Shown here piece after piece: positions 46,245 to 56,572 of a stretch of DNA of 64,000 bases (positions within the stretch are counted from its first letter, which is position 1; each line of letters opens with the position of its first letter). Below the pieces are notes generated by a model. It was not told where the DNA came from. It saw only the letters and a list, made by a program, of their open reading frames with translations, and searched no databases. The stretch spans positions 62,001-126,000 of the forward strand of contig JAFGOZ010000010.1 of NCBI GenBank assembly GCA_016926235.1, given 5' to 3'. The DNA comes from Bacteroidales bacterium (GTDB lineage: Bacteria > Bacteroidota > Bacteroidia > Bacteroidales > UBA10428). The position numbers and the translations under genes are program-made.

Positions 46245-47759
46245 CTACTCTATCCAAACAAAAATATCTTCCTTAGACTTTGGCCTGTATTTATCCAGCC
46301 ACCTGAAATTATTGAGATAAAGATCAGCCTTTGGTAAATCATCAGGAGGATACAATGTAGCAACCGGGTTATTAAGAAAGTAAATTTTATCTGGTTTGTT
46401 TTCTTTAAAGTATATAATCAGGTCTGTGCTTTCAGCTTTATTTACACCTATAAGTTCTTCCTCATCTTTAGGAAAGTAAATGGTCTGACCATTACCAGTC
46501 ACATATACTTTATATAATTCATTGTCTCTAAAATATCCTACCATATTTTTCCCCTTTATCTGGTTAAACCTTATTGAATCTTCCATGGCAACAATAAATG
46601 ATGCAGCATAAAGCTGAACCTCATCAACCACATTGTTTTTTGTATGAATTTCAATATAATTAGCTGTCAGTTGATGTTGTTCAGACCATATTACCGGGTT
46701 AATATAAAGTTTGATAATTGAATCAGCAAAAGAATAGGACATAGAATCACATTTCCCCTGTAAATCAAATCTGTACACTTTAACCTTATGATATGCATTA
46801 ATTATTTTGACATCCGAAGTATCCATATCCGAGACTATTGTATCAGCATGCATAAAAAGTGTATCACCATCCTGAAATTGCATAAACAATGCTTTTTGTG
46901 TCATTAATGCATAGTAGGGTTCCTCAAGATAATAACCATAATCTCCTTTGAGTATAACATTTTCAGATGTATCTATCAGAACAACATTTTTAAAAGCCTT
47001 ACCTAAACCATTATCTCGCTCGTAATAAAGGCTATCTCCTTTTAGATACTGTGAACCGCTTAATAGATATGCATTCTTATCAAACTGAGAAATGTTCGTT
47101 TCGGTATTGTACCAGCCATTCTCACAATATATAAAATCTTCTTTACCAACAATTTCTGTAGGTCCCAGAAAATGGGCAACCTTCGTTATGGTATTATACT
47201 TGAGTGTATCTGAGTAAATATCGTATTGTGCATTTTTTATCACCACAGTATCCCTGAAATAAAACAGATCTTCTTTTGAATAATAATATCCCCTCGAACT
47301 TTTCAATGTATTATCTCCATTATATATTTTACCGCCATTAAAATAATAGCCTATATCTTCATTCATATCAAAATCCAAAAACCGGGTTTCAAGGTACATA
47401 TCACGCTTAATAAGCCTAACATTATCCCTTACCTCAGCCAGTTTAATTTCTCCGGTATACTTAAGATAATCTCCATAAAGATGAAGTGTATCACCCTGAT
47501 TTATGTGTACCCTGCCGAAGGCATCTACCACTTGTTTTGAACTAAAATACGCGCTATCACAAGTCATTGTATAGGTATTATGTTCAAATTGAACATCGCC
47601 GATCAATTTCTGCATATCAGGACCCAGCGCTTCATCATATTCAATGGTATTTGAATTGATAATTTCTATTTGTTTGGATTCCTGACCAAATCCCGGAAGA
47701 TAATAGAAAAAAAATATGCAAAAACCAAAAATTCTAATATTTACAAAACCTGCATTCAT
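46245..47759 (-). CDS. OstA-like (LptA/LptD N-domain) protein of the outer-membrane LPS pathway
   Basis: 504 residues from the preferred ATG, which begins a signal sequence ending LPGFGQ. A GTG at 47789 overlapping the previous stop (GTGA) would add ten residues before it. The body is repeated OstA/LptA beta-jellyroll turns with motifs like FEHNTYTMTCDSAYF, YGDYLKYTGEIKLAEV and YCENGWYNTETNISQF. In Bacteroidota such proteins are thought to act in lipopolysaccharide transport across the periplasm. It is last of a minus-strand run of three chaperone genes, a linkage common in the phylum. Confidence 0.82.
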   Translation of the reverse strand: MNAGFVNIRIFGFCIFFFYYLPGFGQESKQIEIINSNTIEYDEALGPDMQKLIGDVQFEHNTYTMTCDSAYFSSKQVVDAFGRVHINQGDTLHLYGDYLKYTGEIKLAEVRDNVRLIKRDMYLETRFLDFDMNEDIGYYFNGGKIYNGDNTLKSSRGYYYSKEDLFYFRDTVVIKNAQYDIYSDTLKYNTITKVAHFLGPTEIVGKEDFIYCENGWYNTETNISQFDKNAYLLSGSQYLKGDSLYYERDNGLGKAFKNVVLIDTSENVILKGDYGYYLEEPYYALMTQKALFMQFQDGDTLFMHADTIVSDMDTSDVKIINAYHKVKVYRFDLQGKCDSMSYSFADSIIKLYINPVIWSEQHQLTANYIEIHTKNNVVDEVQLYAASFIVAMEDSIRFNQIKGKNMVGYFRDNELYKVYVTGNGQTIYFPKDEEELIGVNKAESTDLIIYFKENKPDKIYFLNNPVATLYPPDDLPKADLYLNNFRWLDKYRPKSKEDIFVWIE

Positions 47760-47785
47760 GTTTAGGAAGGTGATAACGTTATATT

Positions 47786-49114
47786 TCACTCAGGGCAATT
47801 ACTAAATGAATCATCTATTTTAATAAAAATGGTTTTCTTTTTTTCTGCTATCCATTTTTCCAGGGCTTTTTGCCGGTAATGTTCTTCCGCCATTCCCTGG
47901 ATAATATTATAATCTTCCTTTAAATTAGCAACATGTGGTTCGGATTGGCTAACCAGAGTTATTATTTTAAATATCGTATTCCCATTCTTATCTTTTGATT
48001 CGAATGGTTCAGAAATCTCACCTACTTTTAAATTCTTAATAATGTAATAATCCTGTGGGCTAAAATCATCCATATGGAAACGCGAACTCCCAGTAATAGG
48101 ATTGATAACCAAACCTCCATTGAGTCTGCTATCTTCATCCCTGGAAAGGTATTTTGCGGCCATTTCAAAAGTTATACTGTCAGTCTTAATAAGATTTGAA
48201 ATACTGTCCAGTCTGCTAAGGGTTTTTTCTATTGCTTCAGGTGAAAGTTTGGGTTTCATAAGGATATGCCGGGTATTTATTCTATCATCCTGCCTGTCTA
48301 TCAATTGAATGATATGATATCCCATCTCTGAAGTTACAATTTTTGAGATACCACCTTTCTTCAATCCAAAAGCTACTTTTGCATATTCATTTGGTAGTTC
48401 GGCTTTACTCATGTATCCCTTTTCCCCTCCTTTGGAAGAAGTCTCTTTATCTTCTGAATATAGAACAGCCAAAGCTGCAAAACTTTCGCCATCAATAATT
48501 CTTTTTCGCAAATCCAGGAGGCGTTCTTTCACTTCAAAAATTGCCTCTTCATTAAATGGCGGATAAAAGACAATTTGCCTGATTTGAACAGTTGAATTTA
48601 TAAAGGGTAAGCTATCTTTTGAAAGACTGTTGAAGTACTTTCTAACATCAGACGGTGTAACCGTTACATTTCCAAGAATTGATGACTGTACTTGTTGTGT
48701 TATCAGCTGCTCACGTATTATATCTCTAAAATCTTCCTTTATTTCCAACTTCGTCTTATTAAAATAGGCTTCTAACTTTTCCAGCGAACCAATTTGCCTG
48801 ATAAAATAGTTTAGTCTCTGGTCAAGCTGTAATTCAACGGTAGCCTCCGACACAGTTATACTATCCAATTCGGCCTGGTTTAAAAAAAGCTTTTGAACCA
48901 TTAATTCATCAAATATTTCACATTTAATATCACCGGTGGATTTATACCCCTGGGCTAAAAGCTGTAAATATTGATTTTCAATGTCTGATTGTAAAATTAC
49001 ATTATCTCCAACTATGGCTACTAGCTGATCTACAACCTTTTTTTGCCCATATATTGTTGGTATTACAAATATGGTTAAAAGAAGAAATACTAATTTCAGT
49101 TTTTTTATTCCCAT
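47786..49114 (-). CDS. surA: SurA-like periplasmic peptidyl-prolyl isomerase
   Basis: 442 residues. A signal peptide ends IPTIYGQ. An N-terminal SurA-type chaperone region (QLVAIVGDNVILQSDIENQY) is followed by a parvulin PPIase domain (about 175-275: VQIRQIVFYPP, SEDKETSSKGGEKGYMSK, SEMGYHIIQLIDR). A second, weaker parvulin-like domain starts at INTRHILMKPKL. It helps outer-membrane proteins fold. It sits in a cluster with two more such proteins and the OstA-like gene, which it overlaps by 4 bases if the GTG start of that gene is used. Confidence 0.88.
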   Translation of the reverse strand: MGIKKLKLVFLLLTIFVIPTIYGQKKVVDQLVAIVGDNVILQSDIENQYLQLLAQGYKSTGDIKCEIFDELMVQKLFLNQAELDSITVSEATVELQLDQRLNYFIRQIGSLEKLEAYFNKTKLEIKEDFRDIIREQLITQQVQSSILGNVTVTPSDVRKYFNSLSKDSLPFINSTVQIRQIVFYPPFNEEAIFEVKERLLDLRKRIIDGESFAALAVLYSEDKETSSKGGEKGYMSKAELPNEYAKVAFGLKKGGISKIVTSEMGYHIIQLIDRQDDRINTRHILMKPKLSPEAIEKTLSRLDSISNLIKTDSITFEMAAKYLSRDEDSRLNGGLVINPITGSSRFHMDDFSPQDYYIIKNLKVGEISEPFESKDKNGNTIFKIITLVSQSEPHVANLKEDYNIIQGMAEEHYRQKALEKWIAEKKKTIFIKIDDSFSNCPE

Positions 49115-49124
49115 TATTTTTTTA

Positions 49125-49973
49125 TTAATATGTACTAATCAATCCTCTATTCTTCGCATCTTCATAAATATGAGATTCTAGTTGTCTTATAAATTGAACT
49201 TTGCGTTTATTTAATAAAATAGCCCGAATATTCTCATCAACATAATCAATCGGTGCTACTTCGCTTCTAAGCCTGAAATCTCTTACATGGAAAAAGTAAT
49301 AAAAACTTGTGTCGCGAGCTTCAATACTTTTTCTATATTTTAAAAACGTTTCATAATTATTCACATTATACGGTATATCTTTTAAAACGCTACTTAATAA
49401 TACCCAGCTATTATTATAATCTTCATAACTAGCTGAATATTGGTTGCTAAGGTTCCTGATTTCGTGTGGGTCCATATCACTTCTGTATATTCGTCTTATA
49501 TTATACGATTCATTTGATTGCACAGGTAGTTTTATTAAAATAGCTTTCACCAAATCGTATGCCAAAATGAAGTTTGAACCATTTTCATTATAATATTCCT
49601 GAATTTCTTCATCAGAAATGGTTGTATCTAACTCTTCTTCAAGCAATTTCTGTTCGTAAGTAAAAATTAATAAAGATGTTCTGTAATCATCCAGCTTCTT
49701 CTGAACATCTTTTTGGTCATCAGTAAGATTTGATTCTGCCTTATTAAGCATGAGTTGTTTCCTAATCCATTTATCAACAAGACTTCTTACCATGCCCAGA
49801 CTATCTTCAGTTGACAGTTCATTAGGTATGGCATCTATAATGTCACTTGAATATAATTTTTTATCCAAAACCCTGGCTATGGGTTCTTCAACGGGAATGG
49901 GTTCTTTTTGCTTTACGCAAGAATTAAAAACAACTGTTAGTGCAATAATACAGGTAAAATGATAAGGCTTCAT
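49125..49973 (-). CDS. SurA-related lipoprotein lacking a clear PPIase domain
   Basis: 282 residues from the ATG at 49973, which starts a lipoprotein signal ending VVFNSC; the frame from 50018 adds a non-signal leader and was not chosen. It has the SurA N-like helical region (LVDKWIRKQLMLNKAE, and DEEIQEYYNENGSNFILAYDLVKAILI), but the GG-x-G-x-[FLM] and GYH motifs of active parvulins are missing. It probably acts as a chaperone without isomerase activity. It lies between two parvulin genes, 10 bases from the downstream one, so in one operon. Confidence 0.75.
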   Translation of the reverse strand: MKPYHFTCIIALTVVFNSCVKQKEPIPVEEPIARVLDKKLYSSDIIDAIPNELSTEDSLGMVRSLVDKWIRKQLMLNKAESNLTDDQKDVQKKLDDYRTSLLIFTYEQKLLEEELDTTISDEEIQEYYNENGSNFILAYDLVKAILIKLPVQSNESYNIRRIYRSDMDPHEIRNLSNQYSASYEDYNNSWVLLSSVLKDIPYNVNNYETFLKYRKSIEARDTSFYYFFHVRDFRLRSEVAPIDYVDENIRAILLNKRKVQFIRQLESHIYEDAKNRGLISTY

Positions 49974-50068
49974 GGGATGAATTTTTATGATAGATATATT
50001 TATTATTAAAATAGTCAAGGGCCAGGATACACCTCAGCCCTTAAACTATATAATGTTTTTGTCAAATA

Positions 50069-52024
50069 CTACTTTATAGTTCCCAACACACCCTTATTTA
50101 CAGAGATCGTATATTTCTTCCTTAGTTCCTCAATCCATTGTTTTTCCAAATAGTTCTGGTATTCAGCAGTTACCAGACCTCGTGCTTCATCAAATTCTTT
50201 CTGAGAAGGTTCCAACTGGTCACCAATAACAACAAAAGAGAATTTACCATCCCAGTCGAGTAACGGGGATACTCCTTTTTCCCAATTTGTTGTATCAACA
50301 AGCTTATGATCCCCTTTTTCAAACAGACCGTGCTTTATTTGTATGCAGTTTTTTGTTCCCGCTGTACAAATAGCATCCTTAATTTCCTGGTCAGTAAACT
50401 CTGATCCGGCTTTTTGGCTTACCCATTGTTTTGCTTTTTCCGCCATTTCTTTATTTGAAAGGGTATATATGGTTGCATTAACCCTTTTTTCCCAAACAAA
50501 TTGAGCCTTATTATCTTCGTAAAACTTCTCAAGTCCTGAGGTATCCTGAATAGCTTTTGACCATACCATTTTATCAGTAAGATCAAACAACAAAATACCA
50601 TCATGGTATTCCTCCATTAAATATCTGAAATCAGGGTATTTACTTTCAAGCGATTTATCTTGATAATCAATTACAGATGTTGCTACAAAGTCTTTGTACA
50701 TATCATTAAAAAACAGATATCCATTGCTGTTAAGCTTATTGTTTTTCTTTATATATGCAATAAAATCACCAAAAGTATATGTTTTATCGTTTAAGGTAAA
50801 AAGCACAACATTATTATCTGCCTCATCCTTAGGCTCTCCTGTTTGAAATAACGTAGTATCTACCTTAGCAAATAATTTCTTTACTTTTTTGGTATTTTCT
50901 TTAAAGTTGTTTTCGGCTTTAAATTTCTGAACAGCCATAGCTTTTATCCTTTCCTTTCTTACCTGATCACGTTCAAGCTTATTATCAAGTGTCTTTTCAA
51001 GTTCTTCAAATGTCCCGACAGGTTGTTTATCTAAAAGCTTTATAATATGGAATCCATAGGATGTTTTTAATGGTTCACTAATATCTCCTTTATTTTTCAA
51101 AGCAAAAGCAGTATTCTCGAATTCAGGTATCATAACACCTGTGCCAAACCAATTTAGTTCCCCGCCATTTCTTGCAGAATTTTTATCATCAGAATATTCT
51201 AAAGCCATTTTACCAAAATCTTCACCGTTTTTCAGTTTATTGTAACATTCCATTATCCTGACTTCCCCTTTCGCGAATATAGAATCGTCAGCATCTCTGG
51301 GAACAGAAACCCATATATGCGCAATTTTTACCTGTCCTGGTGATTCTCTTCTATCATTTACCTTAATCAGGTGATATCCAAATACAGTTCTAAAAGGCAT
51401 TGATAATTTTCCCACAGGTGTATTGAAGGCTTCACATTCAAAAGGATAAATCATTTTAAACGCATTAAAATATCCCAAGTTTCCACCTCTTGACTTTGAA
51501 TAAGTATCGTCAGATAATTCTTCTGCATATTTCTCAAAAGACTCACCTTTTTCAACTTTATTCTTTACTTCCAGAAGTTTGTTATAAATTTCAAGTGTAT
51601 CTTTTGGAGTAGCTTTATCAAAGTCTACTTTTATCAGTATATGACTCACGGACACCTCTGTTTTAGTTCTCTGATAGGCCTCCTCTAGCAAAATCTTCTT
51701 TGCATCTTCTACTTCCAAATATGGAGCTGCAAGTTGTTTCCTATACCCAGACAATTCCTTAATAAAGGAAGGTAGCGTATCCATACCCAGATTCTCAGCT
51801 TCAATTACTTTTAGTTTGAAATTAATAAAAAGGTCGAGATATTCGTCCACTGATTTTGGATCAATATTATTATTGTTTTTGTGGTATATCCTTTCAAATT
51901 CTGATTTACTAATATTCCTATTATCTATGGTAAGTAATACCTCATCATTTTGTGCATGGCTTACAATACTTGTGCATAATGCAAAGACAATTATAAGAAC
52001 CTGACCTTTAATCACTTTTTTCAT
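50069..52024 (-). CDS. Periplasmic peptidyl-prolyl isomerase with two parvulin domains
   Basis: 651 residues. A signal peptide ends IVSHAQ. Two parvulin domains follow in tandem. The first (about 120-225) has VSVSHILIKV, SRGGNLGYFNA and FGYHLIKVNDRR. The second (about 230-335) has VKIAHIWVSV, ARNGGELNWFGTG and YGFHIIKLLDK. A long C-terminal helical region includes EKFYEDNKAQFVWEKRVNA. It is probably involved in outer-membrane protein biogenesis. First of the three-chaperone run, 42 bases after guaB. Confidence 0.9.
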   Translation of the reverse strand: MKKVIKGQVLIIVFALCTSIVSHAQNDEVLLTIDNRNISKSEFERIYHKNNNNIDPKSVDEYLDLFINFKLKVIEAENLGMDTLPSFIKELSGYRKQLAAPYLEVEDAKKILLEEAYQRTKTEVSVSHILIKVDFDKATPKDTLEIYNKLLEVKNKVEKGESFEKYAEELSDDTYSKSRGGNLGYFNAFKMIYPFECEAFNTPVGKLSMPFRTVFGYHLIKVNDRRESPGQVKIAHIWVSVPRDADDSIFAKGEVRIMECYNKLKNGEDFGKMALEYSDDKNSARNGGELNWFGTGVMIPEFENTAFALKNKGDISEPLKTSYGFHIIKLLDKQPVGTFEELEKTLDNKLERDQVRKERIKAMAVQKFKAENNFKENTKKVKKLFAKVDTTLFQTGEPKDEADNNVVLFTLNDKTYTFGDFIAYIKKNNKLNSNGYLFFNDMYKDFVATSVIDYQDKSLESKYPDFRYLMEEYHDGILLFDLTDKMVWSKAIQDTSGLEKFYEDNKAQFVWEKRVNATIYTLSNKEMAEKAKQWVSQKAGSEFTDQEIKDAICTAGTKNCIQIKHGLFEKGDHKLVDTTNWEKGVSPLLDWDGKFSFVVIGDQLEPSQKEFDEARGLVTAEYQNYLEKQWIEELRKKYTISVNKGVLGTIK

Positions 52025-52066
52025 AATTCAGTTTAAGTTTTATGGTTAAATATGTGTTTTAATTCT

Positions 52067-53536
52067 TTATCTACTATAATTCGGTGCTTCCCTGGTGATA
52101 GTAACATCGTGAGGATGACTCTCAAGTATGCCCGAATTGGTTATTCTTACAAATTTTGACTTCATCAGAGCTGCTATATTTTTAGCTCCACAATATCCCA
52201 TACCGGCACGCAGTCCTCCAATTAGCTGAAACATCACCTCTGCAAGTGTTCCTTTATAAGGTACACGGGCAGCAATGCCTTCCGGAACAAGTTTTTTGAT
52301 ATCATCTTCTACATCCTGAAAATATCTGTCATTTGAACCTTTTTGCATCGCTTCAACAGATCCCATTCCCCGATAAGATTTGTATTTTCTTCCGTTATAT
52401 ATTATTGTTTCACCCGGAGACTCTTCAACACCCGCAAAAAGAGAACCCGCCATTATAGAATTTGCGCCGGCTGCCAGTCCCTTTACTATATCCCCTGAAT
52501 ATCTTATTCCTCCATCAGCGATCACAGGTACATCATAATCTTTAAGTGCATCAGCCACATGAAAGATAGCTGATAGTTGCGGTACTCCTACTCCTGCAAT
52601 TACCCTGGTAGTACAAATAGATCCTGGCCCTATACCAACTTTTACCGCATCAGCACCTGCTTTTACCAAGGCTATCCCTGCTTCAGCCGTACCCACATTA
52701 CCAACGATAACATCTACATTTTTATGATGTCTTTTAACTTCTTTTAACATATTCATCACTCCAATATGATGTCCATGGGCAGTATCTATAACAATAGCGT
52801 CAACATCAGCATCAACCAGAGCTTGTACACGTTGAAGGGTATCTTCTGCAATTCCAACTGCAGCAGCTACACGAAGCCTCCCCTTCTCATCTTTACATGA
52901 GTTTGGTCTGTCTTTTGACTTGGTAATATCTTTGTAAGTTATTAATCCTATGAGTTTACCAGATTTATCTATAACAGGTAATTTTTCAATTTTATGTTTT
53001 TGAAGTATTTCCGCAGCCTGAATTAAGTCTGTTCCCTGTGATGTAGTGATCAGATTTTCCTTTGACATGACCTCACTTATTGGTCTTTGCAGATCTGTTT
53101 CAAATCTAAGATCCCTGTTGGTTACAATACCAATTAATTTCTTACTCTCATCAATTACAGGTATGCCACCTATTTTAAATTCCTGCATCAAGTATAAGGC
53201 ATCACCAACCCTTCCTTCTTCTCTAATAGTAATTGGATCATTAATCATTACATTTTCGGCTCTCTTCACCTTTCTAACCTGACGTGCCTGTTCATCAACT
53301 GACATATTTTTATGAATAACTCCCATCCCACCTTCTCTCGCAATTGCTATTGCTAAAACGGATTCTGTAACTGTATCCATTGCAGCTGATACAATGGGTA
53401 TCTTGAGTTTTATATTTCTTGAAAATCTTGAACATACATCAACATCCCGGGGCAATACATCACTATATGCAGGAATAAGGAGAACATCATCAAATGTTAA
53501 TCCCTCAAATACAACCTTATTCGAAAGTGATGCCAT
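52067..53536 (-). CDS. guaB: Inosine-5'-monophosphate dehydrogenase
   Basis: 489 residues from the ATG at 53536 ([20 protein letters not shown]), the family's normal start; the upstream ATG at 53587 adds a non-homologous leader. It oxidises IMP to XMP with NAD, the first step to GMP. The barrel is split by two CBS domains (about 95-215). The catalytic loop [11 protein letters not shown] carries the active-site Cys, and the flap region has [10 protein letters not shown]. It ends normally. It is upstream of the chaperone run on the same strand and divergent from the RecQ-like gene. Confidence 0.96.
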   Translation of the reverse strand: MASLSNKVVFEGLTFDDVLLIPAYSDVLPRDVDVCSRFSRNIKLKIPIVSAAMDTVTESVLAIAIAREGGMGVIHKNMSVDEQARQVRKVKRAENVMINDPITIREEGRVGDALYLMQEFKIGGIPVIDESKKLIGIVTNRDLRFETDLQRPISEVMSKENLITTSQGTDLIQAAEILQKHKIEKLPVIDKSGKLIGLITYKDITKSKDRPNSCKDEKGRLRVAAAVGIAEDTLQRVQALVDADVDAIVIDTAHGHHIGVMNMLKEVKRHHKNVDVIVGNVGTAEAGIALVKAGADAVKVGIGPGSICTTRVIAGVGVPQLSAIFHVADALKDYDVPVIADGGIRYSGDIVKGLAAGANSIMAGSLFAGVEESPGETIIYNGRKYKSYRGMGSVEAMQKGSNDRYFQDVEDDIKKLVPEGIAARVPYKGTLAEVMFQLIGGLRAGMGYCGAKNIAALMKSKFVRITNSGILESHPHDVTITREAPNYSR

Positions 53537-53653
53537 TAAAAAATAATTTTGTTTTAAAAATTGTGCCAAATTACAAAAAATACCCAAATTATCTCTACTT
53601 TAACAAATTACTTTTACTGTTAAAAATTGTGAAATATTAGCCGCAACTCAGAA

Positions 53654-55558
53654 TTGGACAGGTATAGACAAATATTAACAAAATATTGGGGATTTTCAAA
53701 CTTTCGTCCTTTACAAGAGGATATTATCCAGGCAGTTGCATCGGGAAAAGATACTATTGGTTTAATGCCAACAGGTGGCGGCAAATCACTCACCTTCCAG
53801 GTTCCAACACTTGCAACAGAGGGTATTTGTCTTGTAATTACACCTTTAATTGCCTTGATGAAAGATCAAACCGAAAACCTTTTGGCAAAAGGTATTAAAG
53901 CTGCATCTATCCATTCCGGAATGACATTTAATGAAATAAAATTAACCTTAAATAAATGCTCGTTCGGTGACTACAAATTTTTATACATATCTCCGGAACG
54001 TGTTGGAAATGAAGTATTCCAAAATTCACTAAACAAAATGAAGGTGATGCTTGTAGTTGTAGATGAAGCCCATTGCATATCGCAGTGGGGTTATGATTTC
54101 AGGCCATCCTACCTACAAATATGCATTTTACGGAATTTTTTACCTGAAATCCCTTTTCTGGCTTTAACTGCTTCAGCTACAGGTCCTGTAATTGATGACA
54201 TAAACCAGAAACTTAAACTGAAGGACGCTGTTATTCTGAAAAAAAGCTTTGAAAGAAAAAATCTCGTCTATATTGTAAGAGAAACCGAAGATAAAAATGG
54301 ATACATTCTAAAAATTGCCAGTAAAACCAAAGGTTCTGGAATTGTGTATGTAAGAAATAGAAGAAAAACAAAAGAATTAGCATTATTTCTAAATCAACAA
54401 AAGATTCCGTGCACCTTTTATCATGCCGGGTTAAAACAGGAGACAAGAAACAAACGGCAGGAAGATTGGATGAAAGGTAAAAAAAGGATCATTGTGGCCA
54501 CAAATGCATTTGGAATGGGAATAGACAAACCAGATGTCCGGTTTGTTGTGCATTACGATGTACCCGATTCAATTGAAGAATACTTTCAGGAAGCAGGAAG
54601 AGCCGGACGTGATGAAAAAAAGTCTTATGCCGTTTTACTATATAACCAAAGCGATATTAAAAAACTGGAGGAGAGGGTAATAAATAATTTTCCTGAAATA
54701 ACGGAAATTAAAAGAGTATACCAGGCTTTATGCAATTATCTTCAAATACCTTACGAGGGAGGCAAAGGGCAGGTTTTTGACTTTAAAATAGCAGATTTTA
54801 CATCAAGATACAATCTTAATGTATTACACGCTTTTAATTGCCTAAAGTTTATGCAAAGGGAAGGTTATCTTGAACTTACGGATGAAATCAACAATCCTTC
54901 CAGAATCCATTTTATCGTTGATCGGAATGAGTTGTATAGATTTCAAGTAGCGAATGCGAACCTGGATAGCTTTATAAAGCTATTGTTACGATCTTATACA
55001 GGACTATTTTCCGAATATACAAAAATTGATGAAGGACAACTTGCCAGAAGAGCAGGAATTACAATAGACCAGACATATACATTTCTTAATAAACTATCAT
55101 CATTGAAAATCATTCATTACATACCCCAAAAACGCACTCCCCTTATCATTTTTACTGAAGAAAGGCTTGAAGACAAATCTATTCTCATTTCTAAAGAAAA
55201 TTACGATGCACGAAAAAAATTCTATGTGGAAAGGCTCAATTCGATGATGGATTATTTTACCAGCACAACAAAATGCAGAAGCCAAATTCTTCTTAATTAT
55301 TTTGACGAAAAAGATGCATATAGATGTGGACAATGCGACATATGCATGAAACGAAATGAGCTTGACCTTAGCCGTTACGAATTTGATATGATATTGGAAG
55401 AAATAAAAACGATTTTAACAGCAAATAATGATACTATAGACAATTTAATACCTCAGATAAATTTTCCTGAAGCCAAGGTCTTGAAAGTAGTACAATGGTT
55501 ACTGGACAATCATAAAATTGTAAAAAACAGTAATAGTAGCCTGAAGTGGCATAAATAA
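53654..55558 (+). CDS. recQ: RecQ-family ATP-dependent DNA helicase
   Basis: 634 residues. SF2 motifs: Walker A MPTGGGKSLTFQ, DEAH in VVVDEAHCISQWGYDFRP, TASAT, and motif VI QEAGRAGRD. The RecQ C-terminal zinc site is CRSQILLNYFDE plus CGQCDIC. The HRDC domain is missing or reduced, so it is the short Bacteroidota form. The start must be TTG at 53654: the frame has a stop at 53630-53632, and no ATG lies between it and the conserved N-terminus (YWGFSNFRPLQ). It unwinds DNA in repair and fork restart. Confidence 0.93.
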   Translation: MDRYRQILTKYWGFSNFRPLQEDIIQAVASGKDTIGLMPTGGGKSLTFQVPTLATEGICLVITPLIALMKDQTENLLAKGIKAASIHSGMTFNEIKLTLNKCSFGDYKFLYISPERVGNEVFQNSLNKMKVMLVVVDEAHCISQWGYDFRPSYLQICILRNFLPEIPFLALTASATGPVIDDINQKLKLKDAVILKKSFERKNLVYIVRETEDKNGYILKIASKTKGSGIVYVRNRRKTKELALFLNQQKIPCTFYHAGLKQETRNKRQEDWMKGKKRIIVATNAFGMGIDKPDVRFVVHYDVPDSIEEYFQEAGRAGRDEKKSYAVLLYNQSDIKKLEERVINNFPEITEIKRVYQALCNYLQIPYEGGKGQVFDFKIADFTSRYNLNVLHAFNCLKFMQREGYLELTDEINNPSRIHFIVDRNELYRFQVANANLDSFIKLLLRSYTGLFSEYTKIDEGQLARRAGITIDQTYTFLNKLSSLKIIHYIPQKRTPLIIFTEERLEDKSILISKENYDARKKFYVERLNSMMDYFTSTTKCRSQILLNYFDEKDAYRCGQCDICMKRNELDLSRYEFDMILEEIKTILTANNDTIDNLIPQINFPEAKVLKVVQWLLDNHKIVKNSNSSLKWHK

Positions 55559-55925
55559 GGCAAGATATTAAGTACATTTAAATGGGAGATGTGGTTGAAA
55601 GGAAATTCGATTATTTTTAGGGAAACAAAAGTCCGAAGACCGAAGAGGAGGGTAAGAGTGAGGGTGAGTAGCAGTGGCAGTGGCAGTAGTAATAGCGGTA
55701 ATGGTTGTAAGAGGGTGAGAAGATGAGAAGATGAAAAAGGAGAAAATTGGAAATTGAAAGACCAGAAACGGAAGACGAACCATTTATGAGAGTATGGATT
55801 AGAAAGCCCTGTCAGTGCCTATAAGACCTGACAGTGGTTGAGCGAAGGGAGTAGCAGTAGCAGTGGCAGTTATGAACCTTAGTTAAATCTAAATGCAAAC
55901 GTTATGGTTGAAAAATAAAATTTGA
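55559..55925. other. Low-complexity purine-rich intergenic region
   Basis: About 360 bases without a gene. Bases 55628-55750 are strongly purine-rich, with gaagaccgaagaggaggg and repeated gagaagatga. A GGCAGT/AGCAGT triplet-like run occurs twice: gtagcagtggcagtggcagt (55666-55685) and gtagcagtagcagtggcagt (55851-55870). Between them cctgtcag (55808-55815) and ctgacag (55828-55834) form a small hairpin. No open frame or RNA gene is recognised. Confidence 0.6.
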
Positions 55926-55933
55926 TAACTTTG
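55926..55933 (+). promoter_or_regulatory. -7 element for the DUF5063 gene
   Basis: taactttg matches TAnnTTTG exactly, 9 bases before the ATG at 55943. Transcription would begin at or very near the start codon, so the message may be almost leaderless or translation may start at the next ATG (55949). A TTG lies 15 bases upstream, closer than the usual spacing. Confidence 0.4.
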
Positions 55934-55942
55934 TTAAAAAAT

Positions 55943-56572
55943 ATGAAAATGAATGAACTTGGGGATATTGAGAATGATGTTGTGATTGAGTTCATTAAAG
56001 CGGTAAATGTTTTTTGTAACCTGGCAGAATCAAAAACAGTTCCATCCAAAACAGAATATGTAAAAAAAATGCTTTTAGCATGTTCCGGTGTCTATAATCT
56101 TGCGCTGGTTATTCCGTCTATTGAATCAATAAATGAGCAAAACAATGAAAAATTTGTAGATGAAAACGACTGGCAAAAAGTCAAGGATAATATTCAAACC
56201 ATATTTGGACAGTATGATGCATTTTTAGAAGTGTTTGACCCACGCATGCAAGAAAGTGAGATCCCAATAATTTCAAGCATTTCCGAGAATATTGCCGATA
56301 TATACCAGGATCTTAAAGATTTTATTCTGTTATTTCAAATAGGCACACACGAGGTAATGAACGATGCACTTTGGGAATGCAAACAGAATTTTGAAGAATT
56401 TTGGGGACAAAAACTGACCAATATTATGCGTGCATTGCATAACCTGGTTTATGGTAACGCTTTACTTGAAGAGGATGATTTATACGATGATGACAATTTA
56501 AATGATATTGATACAAGTAATTGGATTATTTCAAAGAGAATAGAACAACTTGGAGATGAAGAAGACATATAA
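55943..56572 (+). CDS. DUF5063 family protein
   Basis: 209 residues from the ATG at 55943; an in-frame TTG at 55922 lies upstream of the -7 element and was not used. The protein is mostly helical and acidic, with IEFIKAVNVFCNLAES, MLLACSGVYNLALVIPSIE and LWECKQNFEEFWGQKLTNIM. It matches the DUF5063 group, which I know from Bacteroidota beside the 3'-5' exonuclease gene. Function unknown. The next gene overlaps its end by 17 bases, so the two are translated from one message. Confidence 0.82.
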   Translation: MKMNELGDIENDVVIEFIKAVNVFCNLAESKTVPSKTEYVKKMLLACSGVYNLALVIPSIESINEQNNEKFVDENDWQKVKDNIQTIFGQYDAFLEVFDPRMQESEIPIISSISENIADIYQDLKDFILLFQIGTHEVMNDALWECKQNFEEFWGQKLTNIMRALHNLVYGNALLEEDDLYDDDNLNDIDTSNWIISKRIEQLGDEEDI

